From: Garcia nutans
Lineage: Eukaryota; Streptophyta; Magnoliopsida; Malpighiales; Euphorbiaceae
NCBI GenBank assembly: GCA_947685225.1
Contig: CANTUV010000031.1
Location: forward strand, 66,445,001-66,509,000
Direction: 5' to 3'
Length of the DNA: 64,000 nt
Each line of letters opens with the position of its first letter. Positions within the stretch are counted from its first letter, which is position 1. Of the stretch, positions 22,069-34,265 are shown piece after piece. A program made the translations under genes and the position numbers. Under the pieces are notes generated by a model. It was not told the origin of the DNA. It saw only the letters and a program-made list of their open reading frames with translations, and searched no databases.

Positions 22069-24883
22069 TGTAATATCCTCATGTATGCCCTAGAAGCCTT
22101 GGTTATGTTGTTGTTATTGTTGATGTTGTTGTTAGTGTTGTTGTTGTTATATATTGGATTGAATATATGTGTTAAATTGTAAGAGAAAAGAAATGGGAAG
22201 AGAATGTATATGTATATGTGTTTTGGAGAAGAAATTTAGGGTTTAGAGACAAATGTATATGTTGTGTATATGATGATATATATAACATATAGATTGGTCA
22301 AATATAGAGTCAATGCAAGAAGATATTTTTGTGGAATGTGCAATTACATATAAGGGCTTAGATGAGACAAAAGGTTAGTTAAATGGTGAAGGGTGTTTTA
22401 GTAATTGCAAGGTTAAAAACACTTGATGGATATAAGAAGCCAAATTTGACTTTGCTCTTCATATTTTCTTCTTCTCTTCATGTGTGGCCGGATTCTCCAT
22501 AGACAAAGAGAGAAAGAGAGGTGATCTTGAGGTTTGAAGCAAATTGAAGAAGGAATCAAGGGTGTTGGTTAGAGATTTGTGGAATTCTTCATTTAAGGTA
22601 AGTTTTCTCTTGATTTCTCTTGTTCTATTTGGAATTTTGTTTGAGTTTGATGGAGTGTGTTTGTGTATGGTGTGTGTAAAAGTGTTGAAATGGAATTAAA
22701 GATAAGAAGCTAGGTTGGTGTTGGTGATGGAAGAGTAAGAGTTGTGTTTAGTCAAATTTTTTTCTGTTTTACAATTAGTAAAGGCTGTGACTTGTATGAT
22801 TTTTAATTAATTATAGAAAAATGTTCTTGAAGTGAATTTTTGATATGTTGTGCCTCTATGAGTCTAGAATGACTGAAAAATATGTTGATTCGATTTTGGA
22901 ATGGTTATGAGTTTAGAAAGATTATTTTTATTAGACCTGTTCCAGCAGGTACCTTAACTGAGACAGCTATATTTCGGGATTTTTAATAAAATGTAGAAAA
23001 ATCATATCCAATTGAATTTTGGATATGTTGTTTCTTAGTGAGTCTAGTATTTGATAAAAATAATTTGGAACCACGTTGATTGAATTTGATTTATGGAATT
23101 CACAAAGTTCAGAACTGCTGCCAGGATGCAGGGCAATTGGGGCAGTCTGGTTAGGTGAACTATTTGACCAAGATTTTGTGTTCAGTTTGATCTGAAATTT
23201 TAAAGGAATGATTTTAAGATACAAAAATAAATTCTGTAAAAATTTTAGAATTTTTAGTCAAGTAGATTATTTTATACAATTTTTCAAAATAAGGATAAAA
23301 TGGAGTCTAAAACCAGAATGTACTATTCATATGGTCATTTTGCTAATATTCCTTTTGGATTAGATTGTGAAGAGGTTGAATTGCCCTAACCGTGTCCCTC
23401 AAGTGGCTGCCCGTGTCCCTCAATTGTGTGGGTTAGGGTTTTAATTCTTTGTTCTTCTTGCATTGCTTTGGTTCTCCAAAGGTAGGTTGGTCCTTAAACC
23501 TAACCCTAAACACTTTAAACACACTTGAATCAATGAATGATATAATCAAATGCATGTGTAAGGTCCTAAAACTATGAATCATATCAATTGTTCTTTGCCC
23601 TAATTGCATTGTTGAGATTGAACAATGTTATGTTATGTATTGTGTATGGTAATGTGTTTCATGAGTAATATACATTGAAATTGAAATGTATATCAAAGAT
23701 GCAATGATAATTTAAATAAGACATGATATGAGACAATGCCATTGTGATTGGCTATGATGATGATATTGAAAGAAAGAAGGCATGTTTGCCTAAATGTGAT
23801 GAGAATTTGAGAATGGAAATGGTAACTATATAATAAATGAATTGTTTGTTTAATATGTTATTCAGTTTCAGAGTTCTGGATTTGGGTGGCATGCCTAAGA
23901 AATGATGAAAGGTAACAGTCTTGCCGGGTTGAGGATCTCCTCATATGTGTTGAGTTGATGGTCCAAGAGACTGGGTCTGTTACACTATGAGAATTGTGAA
24001 TATGAGATATATGATTTGTAACAGTCTTGCCGGGTTGAGGATCTCCTCGTATGTATTGAGTTGATGGTCCAAGAGACTGGGTCTGTTACACTATCCATGG
24101 ATAGAGATACATGTATATACATTGCCTACGGGCGTGATTATTGTGACTATGAACCAAAGCAGTAACTCTGAACTCTGAATATCGTATTAAATACTTGTTG
24201 GGCCCATAGGTGTCAAGGTTATATGAATGTCTTAAATAATGTTATGAGTTAATGAAATGAGATGTTGTTTATAGAGTATGATTGATTAATGTTGAATGTG
24301 GAAAGATGTTGAAATGTGGTATGCTCATATGACTATGATTTGTGAAATGCATAATTATGTGGTTAACTTTATATTTATGATGTTGATCTTATCAATAACA
24401 TATGTGACATTGCATTACATTAAAGCATACCATTAGTATGTTTTATCTTACTAAGCCGTTGGCTTAGCGCGATAGTGTTTAATCGCGCAGGTAATAGAGT
24501 GGATAGAGTTGAACCCGAGAGTTCATCAAGACCAAGTGAGAGTAGACCTTGAAGAATCCATTTTGGGAGCTTAAAGATCATAGCAGACTTGCCAATCATG
24601 TATATTTCTTTATATTTTGTAAAGAAATGTTTAATATGTAAATATGTACATATTTTATAACTTCCGCTGTGTAATATTTAAATGTATATATATATATATA
24701 TAACTAATATGTTTTGTTTTATAAGTAAATGATCTACTTTTCTATAATGTATAATGATAAGGGTATTGTATCAAGTTTAAAGTGTTTTGAATGTTAAGAA
24801 AACCGTAGCATCCCTATGTTTGATGCACTTATGCTACATTGTTGTAGTTGTAGTGTGTGGGCATTGGATATGGGGGTGTTACA
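22069..24883 (+). mobile_element. Solo LTR, TGTAATATCC family, inside the Tat 5' LTR
   Basis: Begins TGTAATATCC, ends GGTGTTACA, flanked by GTGGG on both sides (22064-22068, 24884-24888). Non-coding. It has a donor-like AAG|GTAAGT near 22597 and a double hairpin with GCGCGAT/ATCGCGC arms around 24467-24490. Confidence 0.95.
23911..24093 (+). repeat. Tandem pair inside the solo LTR, 107-base period
   Basis: Two copies beginning GTAACAGTCTTGCCGGG and ending in GAGACTGGGTCTGTTAC, so each unit is itself closed by TAACAG/CTGTTA arms. The same pair occurs in the relative at 29384-29570. Confidence 0.8.
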
Positions 24884-25164
24884 GTGGGCCTGCGGGCAAG
24901 TTATTTCACCCGCAGGAAATTCCTGTGGGCGAAATAACTTTTTTATTTCGCCTGCAGGAATTTCCTGCGGGTGAAATAGCCGCCCGCAAGAATTTTCTGC
25001 GGGCTGGCATGCCCACACACCCAGCCAACAGGCTCGGCTGCTGCAGTTTTCGCCAGCGGAAAATTTTTCAACGCAATTTTATTGAAACCTAATCCAATTA
25101 GGTTTTCATTTTTTTATTAATATTACTTACCTTAATTAATTAGGAATAAATAACCTTAAACCAC

Positions 25165-25172
25165 TATAAATA
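25165..25172 (+). promoter_or_regulatory. TATA box of the Tat 5' LTR
   Basis: TATAAATA, conserved at the same place in the 3' LTR (36072-36079) and in the left Tat LTR (11317-11324). Transcription of the element would start a short distance downstream. Confidence 0.65.
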
Positions 25173-26871
25173 AGGACCAAAGACATTGAAATTAAAGGAG
25201 GCCGAAGGGGGAAGGAAAAAGAGAGGCAATAGCTTGATTTTTTGAAACCAAATCAGTAAAGGAAAAGGGAAACTCAATTCAAGTGATTTTTAAAAGCAGC
25301 AGCAGCACGAATTAAGCAATTCAAAGGCAACAAAGGCTTGTCTTTGGAGCTAGTTCATCCAAGAAGAATTGTTTTTGGAGGAATCAACAAAAGAAGGTAT
25401 GTTAAATTCTTTTTGATTTATGTTTTCACAGTAGCAAACCTATGAAATTAGGGTTTTTTAAATCAAAAACTTTAGAGCTGTAATTTAATTTTTCCAAGAT
25501 TAAAACACTAATACATACTTTATTTTCCAAAAAAGACTTAAAATTATTGTTTTTTGCTTCTTCAAAAGTCTCAAAACCCTAATTGAACAAATTCTTTAAC
25601 AAAACCAAAACTTGATTCTATTTCTTTCAAATTTTTAAAATAAGTTCTATTTCATTCAAAAAGTCTTCAAAAACATCTTTTCTACTAATAAAAACTTCAA
25701 TCCGTGTGTTTAAATTCATAAAACCTCATGAAATCATCAAATTGTCTTTTTAAACCCTAATTCAACAAATCACCCGAGAACCCTAATTTTAAAGCATAAA
25801 ACCCTAATTCAACTTTTAAACCTAAAATAGTAAACCCTAAACCTTTTAAAACATTAAACCCTAACTTTTTCTAAACTTTAATCCTTTCAAACATTAAAAA
25901 CCATAAAAACACAAATTCTTTCATTTTACACAGTAGATTAAAAATACAATTTAAAATCACAAATCAAAGTACTTTAAAGTGTCTAAAACCCTAGTTTCAT
26001 GATTTCACCATTCAAATCATAATTTGGTTAATCAAAGAGTCTTACCAACCCTTTAAAACATAAAACCCTAATCTATTTTAATTCCATAAAAAGTCACAGT
26101 AGCTATAATTGAACTTTCATTTGCTTTATTCAATTCCATATTTAGTTATACCTTGATTTATATGTTATGCTTTAATCTATTTAATTTCAATACTTGATTT
26201 ATTTAATTTATCATGGATGGATGTTTATTTTATTGATATTTAAATACTTTTGATGAATGATTTATTTATGATGAATGATTATTTACTTTTATCAATAAAT
26301 TTAGACTTCCAAAAGTTGTAAGAGGTATGTTTCCACTTGGTTGGTACCTCATTAGTTAAACATCATGTAATTTAATTTGCTTTTCTATTTCAAAACTTAT
26401 GTAAAGGGCATGTTTCTACCTTTTGGTGGGTGTCCTATCTAGGCATGTGATGTAAGGACATGTTTCCATCCTTGGATGGTGTCCATTTATTTGTTTTGTT
26501 TGGATATTGCTTTGATTTTAATATAATGATGCTTTCTTTTTATTATGTGTAATATGGATAATGTTATTATATTTAAGAATTTTATAATATTAAGACCTGT
26601 AAAGGAGGCCGGTTCCAATGAACCGGGCGTTGTGGGGGTGCTGGGCCATTTCTCACCTTCCCCACACGTACCCAACTTTCCGAACCCATTAGGGGGTTGG
26701 GGATTCCTTAGGAATCGAGTCATCCACCCCTTTCTTTTTTCCCGGCCCGTTCGGGTGGCGACTCCATTTTCTCCGGACTTAGGCCCGTGTTCTCTAAGGC
26801 CCCAAGCCTAAACAGTGTCGAAGTCACAAGAACCATTCCACTAGGAGTGGGGCGAAAATCCCCGCTCACAG

Positions 26872-26891
26872 TGGCGACTCCACTGGGGATA
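26872..26891 (+). promoter_or_regulatory. Primer binding site of the plus-strand Tat element
   Basis: TGGCGACTCCACTGGGGAT, one base after the LTR end. It fits a tRNA with 3' end GGAGTCGCCA; a tRNA-Arg primer is known for Ogre-type elements, so Arg is likely but not verified here. Confidence 0.85.
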
Positions 26892-27809
26892 AGAGAAGTT
26901 GATTCCATTGGTCTTTATATTATTCTATTCTTTCTTATAATGATTTTATCCATTACATCATTTAGTTTGCATCGTGTGCGTGAGTTAGGATGCCTGTGTT
27001 ACCCGTGTTGTGTTATGTAAGGAATACCATACTTTCACTCAAGGTATGGAGATCGAGCATGGCATAACCACTCATAGCCTCATACCGTTTGGTATATACT
27101 TGCTATGGGAACCTAAGCCTTTTACCCAAGGACTAAAGCTCATGTAATTGGCCTAGTTACTTTCCTTAGGTTTTACCCTAAATGCATGTTGTTTGACTAT
27201 GGTTAATTTATCTTAGTCTAAATCATGGCTTATTTGGTTTATTCTTTTTCTAATATGACCTAAGTACATTTGCAAGCTCAAAATAAATTTTTCTTTAAAA
27301 TCCAAAAGACCAAAACTATTTTCAAAATTTTTCAAGATAGTCTTTGTACATAAGACTTTTCTAAAAAACAAATCAAAGATTCTTTGGCCCATGGCCCAAA
27401 TATTAAGCCCAAAATCCATTTTTTCTAAAATCTTTTACAATGGGCTTAGAAACAAAACTATTTTTCACCCAACCTTTTCTTATAAAAAGCTTGCAAAAAT
27501 ATTCAGGTCAATTATGAAATACCAAAAATCAATTGTGGGCCTAGTTTACACTAAGAATAGATTAACTATGGGCTTGTTTTTGGCATGAACCACTAGTTAC
27601 CTCTTTTTCAAGTGAGAAATCTATTTATAATAAGCCTCTTAATTTCGTTTTAATCCAATATAGCATAAAAGCTACTTTGGTTGGTTGAATGGATTAAAAC
27701 CTAATTAATGGGAATTATCATGGATTGATTTCCATTTTCAAGGATATAACTATTGGTTGAAACATCTGAGGGAATTATTCGAAAGCAAGGTACCCCATGT
27801 TGGTATTTT
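26892..27809 (+). other. Tat leader, non-coding
   Basis: Untranslated leader homologous to the reverse complement of about 58850-59748 in the minus-strand copy. No conserved frame. The solo LTR at 27810 splits it. Confidence 0.7.
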
Positions 27810-30312
27810 TGTAATATCCTCATTTGTGGTCTAGAAGTTTTGATTATGTTATTGCTATTGTTGTTATTGTTGTTGTTGTTGTTGGTTTAAATTGAGAAAA
27901 GGAAAGTATATGTATATGTGTTTTGGGAAGAAATAGGGTTTAGAGACAAGTTTATATGTTGTGTATATGGTGATATATATAACATATAAAATGGTCAAAG
28001 AGAGAGAGTCAATGCAAGAGGAGATTTTTTATGTGGAATGTGCAATTACTTAATTGGGCTTATAAGAGACAAAAGCTAAGTTAAATGATGAGGGGTATTT
28101 GAGTAATTGCTTGAAGTGGAATGCATGGTGGAGATTAAAAAAAGAAAAGGTGTTTGACTTGTGCATTTTCTTCTTTCTTTCTTGAAGAGGCCGGCCATTG
28201 AAGAGAAGAGAGAGCAAGAGAGGTATTCATGGTGCTAGAAGCAAATTGAAGAAGCAATCAAAGGATTTGACAAGAGAATTGTGGAATTTCTTCATCTTAG
28301 GTAAGAAATCTCTTGTTTTCCTTTGTTAATTTTGAAGTTATGTTTAAAGTGAAGTGTGATTTGTTGATGTAATGATTTGGTGTATTTGATATGTGTTTGC
28401 AAGTGTTAGAATTGATTTAAAGTTAAAAATTGGAATTGGTGTTGGTTTGGTTGTGATTATGGAAAAATAAGTGAAGATTGATAGTGGAAAATCAAGAGTA
28501 AAGTTTGAGTTAGGGTTTTGAGATGGTTTGTGTTCAAATGTGTTGTTTAAGTGGTTATTGTGATGAATATGTGTTATGACATGAGTTATATCCATTTGAG
28601 TGAGTTTGTGTTGGGAATTATATGTTAAAATGCATTTGGAAGAGGGTTGGTTACATTTAGGGTTTTGGTGATGAGTGACACGACCAAAGGAAAGGAGAGA
28701 CACGGCCAAGCCTAGGAAATTTGGGCGTGTTGGTTGAGTTTTTGAGAGACACGGCCGTGTCCCTTAGCCGTGTTCACTACTGGATTTTTGTTTTGGGAGA
28801 CACGGTCACAAGCTTGGCCGTGTCCCTTGCCCGTGTTGCTTACTGTCCAATTGGTTTGAGTGACACGGCCACAAGCTTGGCCGTGTCCCTCAAATGTGCT
28901 GCCCGTGTCCCTCAAATGTATGAGTTAATGTTTTTACTTTTGGTTCTTTTTGCATTGTTTTGATTCTTAAAAGGTTGTATTGCTCCTAAACCTAAACATA
29001 AACACTTTAAACATACTTCAAACACAAGAATGACCTAATCAAACATATGTGGAAGATTCCAAAGCTATGAATGATGTAGATTGTTCTTTGCCCTAATTGC
29101 ATTGTTGAGATTGAACAATGGTATGTTATATGTAATGTGAATCTTGTAAATAATAATGTATGTTGTGATGCTATATGCAAAATATGAATTGGGATGTGAA
29201 ATGTGATGTAAAGCCATTGTGATTGGCTATGATGATATAATTGAATGATGTATGGCATGTTTGCCTAATTGATGAGGAAGATTGAGAAAGAGTTTGATAA
29301 AGAGAATAATGAAATAAGTGTATGCTTAGTATGATATTCAGTTTCAGAGTTCTAGTTTTTGGAGGCATGCCTATTTAATGAAAGGTAACAGTCTTGCCGG
29401 GTTGAGGATCTCTTCAAATTGAATTGAATTGAGGTCCAAGAGACTGGGTCTGTTACACAATGATAATTGATATTACGAGGTATTTGATTTGTAATAGTCT
29501 TGCCGAGTTGAGGATCTCCTCGAGTTAGATGAGTTGATGATCCAAGAGACTTGGTCTGTTACGCTATCCATGGATAGAGATATATATATGTATATGTTGC
29601 CTACGGGCTTGATAATTGTGTTTATGAACCAAAGCAGCAACTCTGAATTTCTGAATATTGTATTAAGTACTTGATGGGCCCATAGGTGTCTAGGTTTTAT
29701 GTATATCATAAATGATATTCTAATATAATGAAATGTTAATATTACTTAAATGATGAAACGGACTATTCACGGAATATTGTTTCTTGATTATGATCTATAT
29801 TGATTGAGTGTGTATCATTGATGTTGATTTGTTAATACATATATGAAACATTGCATTGCACTAAAGCATAACATTAGCATGATTTGTCTTACTAAGCCCT
29901 TGGCTTAGCGCGATAGTGTTTAATCGCGCAGGTAATAGAGTTGAACCCGAGAGCTCTTCTAGACCAAGTGAGAGTAGACATTGAAGAGTTGATTTTGGGA
30001 ACTTAAAGATCAGAGGAGATTTGCCAATCATGTATAACTCTTTTATATTTTGTAAAGATTTTGTTTATATTGTAAATATATATGTAATGATAAATATGTA
30101 CTCAAATGTTTTCATATGTGTAAATATTTTATAACTTCCGCTGTGTACTACTTAAATGTATTTATATATCTATAATGTATATTGAGAAAGATGATGGTAT
30201 TATATAAAAATGTTTTGAATATTGATGAAAAGCCGTAGCACTCCTATGTTCGGTGCACATATGCTATATTGTGGTGTTGTAGTGTGTGTGTACTGAATGT
30301 GGGGGTGTTACA
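27810..30312 (+). mobile_element. Solo LTR, TGTAATATCC family, in the Tat leader
   Basis: Flanked by ATTTT (27805-27809 and 30313-30317). Ends TGTAATATCC and GGTGTTACA. At 28677-28920 it carries hairpins with arms GACACGGCCA and TGGCCGTGTC, at 28297 a donor-like TTAG|GTAAGA, and at 29890-29930 the conserved CTAAGCC/GGCTTAG plus GCGCGAT/ATCGCGC double hairpin. No coding sequence. Confidence 0.95.
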
Positions 30313-30548
30313 ATTTTGGTTAACCATATACCTAGGAAAAGAGACTCGTCATTCGTGTGTGGATGTTATAAGGTTGGAAGGAACGTCCTATTTATCCTTG
30401 TTTGTTTATTGTTTGTGCATACATGCATACATTTTCATCTCATATCATTGATCCTCTTTGGCTCATAGACCTGAAGTACGACAATTCAAGAGCATACAAC
30501 AATACCATCTAGAAACATTGACTTTAATTCAAGTGCATCATTGGAAGG

Positions 30549-31344
30549 ATGAATGCAAACCAGCTAAGGGATATAATTGATGAAGTTGTCAAAGCTAGGA
30601 TGGCCGAACTACAAGATCAATTATTTGAAATTATGAAGACCCAGTTGATTCAAATTCTAGAGATCATCAACAATGCTAATGAGGCATCTCCCATTGACAT
30701 AAGAAAGAAGGAAAAGGCAGCATTAACAAGGAAAATGTCTACTGATAGAGATCAAACGAAAAGTGAGAGATCAATCCCTATTCTACAAGACCAATCGAAC
30801 CATGTGCTATCTAAGTGGAGCAATAAGAGCGGCTATCACCCTACTGGGCAAAGTCAAATGGAAAGAGGAGGTGTTGAGAAAAATGCAAAAACTAAGCCAA
30901 CAAAGAAGCATAAATTTTTCAAAATTGGGGGAGCCTTTGTCAAAGATGTTAGAAAATTTAATAAAGATGGATTTGCTACAACCATTGACACCTCGGCCTC
31001 TACATAAGCCTCTAACACCAAATTTTGAAGTCAAGGTCTTCTGTCAATTCCATCAAATGCAAGGGCATGAGACAGATAAATGTGTTCACTTAAGGCACAA
31101 AATCCAAGATTTGATTGACAGTGGAAAGCTGCCTGAGCCTGATAAGCCCAACACTAAGAATGATCCTTTGCCTAAATTTGGAAGGGCGCCACCGCTTGCA
31201 ACCTTCATGAAGAGTTTTATCTTGTCATCTTGTCATGATATGGAAAGAGAAGCTACTAAAGATGATGTGCTAATAAGCAAGCTTGGGCCAATTATGGATG
31301 ATGAAGCAATGATCCTTGATGATGGAAAAAATCCTTGCCCTTAA
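30549..31344 (+). pseudogene. Decayed Tat gag
   Basis: The N-terminal part (from 30549) matches the gag of the minus-strand copy in outline (residues resembling MVDESLNAKMEEL there). A shift to another frame near 30930 leads to the zinc-knuckle region CQFHQMQGHETDKCVHL followed by LIDSGKLPEPDKPN, typical of Tat gag. The central capsid part found at 57770-58096 is missing or unrecognisable. It cannot make a normal capsid. Confidence 0.75.
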
Positions 31345-33879
31345 GATGTCTAAATAAATGAAGCATCTTTAACTCCAACTCAATGAACTTTTCTTAGCTT
31401 GAATGTTGCTTTTCAATTTTACTTTCTTTAATATTTAAATTGGAACAATCTTATTTTTCAAATTTCAATTTATTTGAATAAATTATTTTCATCAAAATTT
31501 TTGTTGGTCTTTGTTCATTTTGGTGCTCAACTGATGAGGAACCTAGCTTGATGTTTATAAATTAATGTGTCTAGGCATCATGACTTGAATGACTTTACTA
31601 GGTGAGGGAATTGCTCTATATCATTGAGTTGTGTATGCTTACTTAGAGAGAGCTCCTACATAATTACCTTTGTCTAGGTCCTAGTCAGTCTTAGAACATG
31701 CTTTGACAAACTTTCGAGGTGAAATTGAACTCTGCTTATTTAAGAGAGAAATGATCTAGGCATTGTTTAGTTAGCTAACAACTAGTATCCACCCTATTAA
31801 ATATCAATCCCTAGTTGTCCCTTTGAGCCTTCATAAAATTTTAGCTTTCTTTTCATTGGCTTACAAGCCCCAATAATCTACCCTGAGTTGTTGTGATACT
31901 TTTGACAAGTCTTATGATCACTAAGATAAAGTGGCAAGAAGATCAAAGAAAACAACAATTGGTCAAGACCATGAAGATAGTTGAAGTTCTGAAGACCATG
32001 AAGATGGTTGATGTTTTCAAGACCATAAGGGACGTTGAAGTTTTCAAGACCATAAGGGTAGTTGAAGTTCCTTTGATATCTCCAATATATCAAAACAACA
32101 TCATCATTTGAGTAACAAATGATTTATCCCTGCTAAAGATGATTTATGTTACTCCATTCATCCATTATTGGAAGCCCAAGCTAGTACAAAAGAGACAACT
32201 CTTTTAGAGCTAGAACCAAACAAAAAAATATAAAAATAAACAAAAAAAGAGAGAGAAGAAAAGAGAAGAAAAAGAAAAAGAAAAAGGACAAAAGAAAAAG
32301 AAAAGAAAGAAAAAGAAAAAAGAAAAAAGAAAAGAAAATGAAAAGAAGAAAAAAAAACAACATGAAAAGAAAACCTAAAAAGGCGGTTCAGAAAGCCAAC
32401 TGAGTTCTCTTTTACCTAAGCAGCAAAAGGCTTCCATTTGGTTTATAAGGACATTTTGACTTGAATTGGTCCAACCCAACCAAAGATTCAATTAAAATTG
32501 GAGAAAAAGGAGAAAGACCATTCAGTGCTTAAAAGTTCTGTACTTGACAGTCCTACAAGGAAGAAGGACAAAATGATAAAATGCTCAAAGAAAGGGAAGA
32601 GAAAGAAAAACAAAGAGAAAGAAATGGGAAAAGAAACAAATTTGGGTCTCAAAATTTTTTGCAAGGGCAAAGACTATCCTGATCAAGATCCATATTAATG
32701 CCAAGAAGATATAGAAGGAATTTGGAGTCTAGCAAGATTCCTCCCAGCTGTCTAAAGTTCAAACAAGAAATTTGTAGTGTGAGGATTTGTCCATTGTGTC
32801 ACAATAACTCCCACTTACAAATGACCTTCATTTAACCCATGTCCCTTATAGACACCGTTTCAAGCCTATCAAAGACCTGTTGATCTCTCTTAGTAGGTAG
32901 AGTCTATTAGTAGAGATAGTTTGGATAAGCATGCATATGAGATAGACAATATTTAAACTCAAATGAGACCTTTGGCCAAGCAATGTGTATGTGCCTATCT
33001 GAAGTGCAACAATTCTTGCTTAAATAGAATTGATTCCCGAGTTTAGTACGGTAACTAGGGTTGTCATGTTATAGATATGTTAATTTATCAAGTCCTGAGG
33101 TACATTGACATTAATTTGGCAAAGCCAACATTTGTTTTCAAAATCAAAATTCAAAAAAAAAAGAGTGTTTTGTCATACAAAGCCTTCGAGCTAAGGGAAG
33201 TCTGTTGAAATGATTATTGGAAAGGTCATGAAGAAGCTATCAACCGACATGCTGAAACATAATTGGAAATGGATGCATCCCTGACTCTGCTGCTTAGGAT
33301 CTCTACCACTCATGTTTACAACATCTTGAAGATAAAAGCCACAAATGCACCTCAGTCTGTGAGTCGATGGAACAACTGTAAGTATTATTCATGCATATCA
33401 TGCATACATGAGCATATCACATCGCACTTTCTTGTCTTGTGTTGTCTATTCCTTGTCAAAATGAACAGCAAATACCCTGCGAAGTAAAAGAAGATGTCAA
33501 ATCAGGGAGGCATGAAAGGCCCATTACTAGTGAAAGTTCCAGTAATTTTGCAAAGAGAAGAAATGCATGCTTATGCGAAGAACAAGACGGCAAAAACATC
33601 AATCAAAGCTTGCATGAAAAAAATATTTGGTTTGAACCTACACAGGGGGCAAAGTTTCTCCTTTTCAATTTTTTGGGTTTATATACCAAATATCTTTAAA
33701 CTCACTTACAAATATTTTTCCGCACAGAGGGGCAGGGAGAGGATATAAGGTCCAATTAAAAATAGCTAAATCTTTGCAAAAAGGAAGAACAAAAGAATGG
33801 AACAAATAGAACTCTCAAAAGAATGAAGGTGCAAAAGACAAAAGACCAATCCAGCTAAAAGAGCTAAAGCCAGGGTAAA
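31345..33879 (+). other. Pol-less internal region of the Tat element
   Basis: About 2.5 kb where an autonomous element would have pol. It contains no RT, RNase H or integrase motif. 32220-32360 and 32500-32690 are purine-rich (AAAGAAAAG) and give meaningless Lys-rich or Phe-rich frames. It is homologous to the minus-strand segments 55952-57240 and 51626-52944, so the lack of pol is shared. Confidence 0.8.
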
Positions 33880-34092
33880 GACCCGACCTCCAATGGATAA
33901 AGACCCATGTTTCAAGGGTAAAGACCCAATCACAAAGGATGAAGATCCATTTAAAAGGGTGAAGACCCAATCTCAAAGAATAAAGATCCATTTTTCAAGG
34001 GTAAAGACCCGATGTCAAAAGATGAAGATTCATTTGCAAGGGTGAAGACCCAATCTCTAAGTATGAAGATCCATTTTGAGGGTGAAGAATCA
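33880..34092 (+). repeat. Hairpin array, loop GAAG/AAAG
   Basis: Alternating GGGTGAAGACCC (or GGGTAAAGACCC) and GGATGAAGATCC units, about 20 bases apart. Each is a 4-base stem around a 4-base loop. The reverse complement of this array is at 51217-51625. Confidence 0.9.
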
Positions 34093-34155
34093 CAATGCAT
34101 AGAATAGCCGGAGCAGTCAGACTTTTCAACTGATAAAAGGTTAGTCAAATTCATT

Positions 34156-34265
34156 CTCGGGTCTAAGTACCCATTCTCGGGTCCAAGTACCCAAATCAAA
34201 TCTAATCTCGGGTCCAAGTACCCAAATGAAATCAAAATCAATTCAAATCTCAAGTCAAAGTACCC
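34156..34265 (+). repeat. Hairpin array, loop CCAAGT
   Basis: Units GGGTCCAAGTACCC separated by AAATC-rich spacers. The same unit in reverse fills 63550-64000. Confidence 0.85.

Larger units (their letters stand above)
21808..26870 (+). repeat. 5' LTR of the plus-strand gag-only Tat element (with inserted solo LTR)
   Basis: It begins TGTAGACCC and ends GCTCACA. Without the insertion at 22069-24883 it is about 2240 bases, matching the 3' LTR (2207). U3 holds GC-rich palindromes (24884-25020), a TATAAATA box at 25165-25172, a donor-like AAG|GTATGT at 25396 and many AAACCCTAA motifs (25570-26075). Confidence 0.93.

Noticed and set aside
26487..26811. Overlapping open frames on both strands (also at 11510-11831 and 37338-37716)
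   Set aside because: They come from the GC-rich, highly conserved end of the Tat LTR, repeat in every LTR copy in the same position and have no start context or domain.
32181..32698. Phe-rich and Lys/Glu-rich frames
   Set aside because: Low-complexity purine-rich DNA; the same tract in reverse at 55980-56370 gives different frames.
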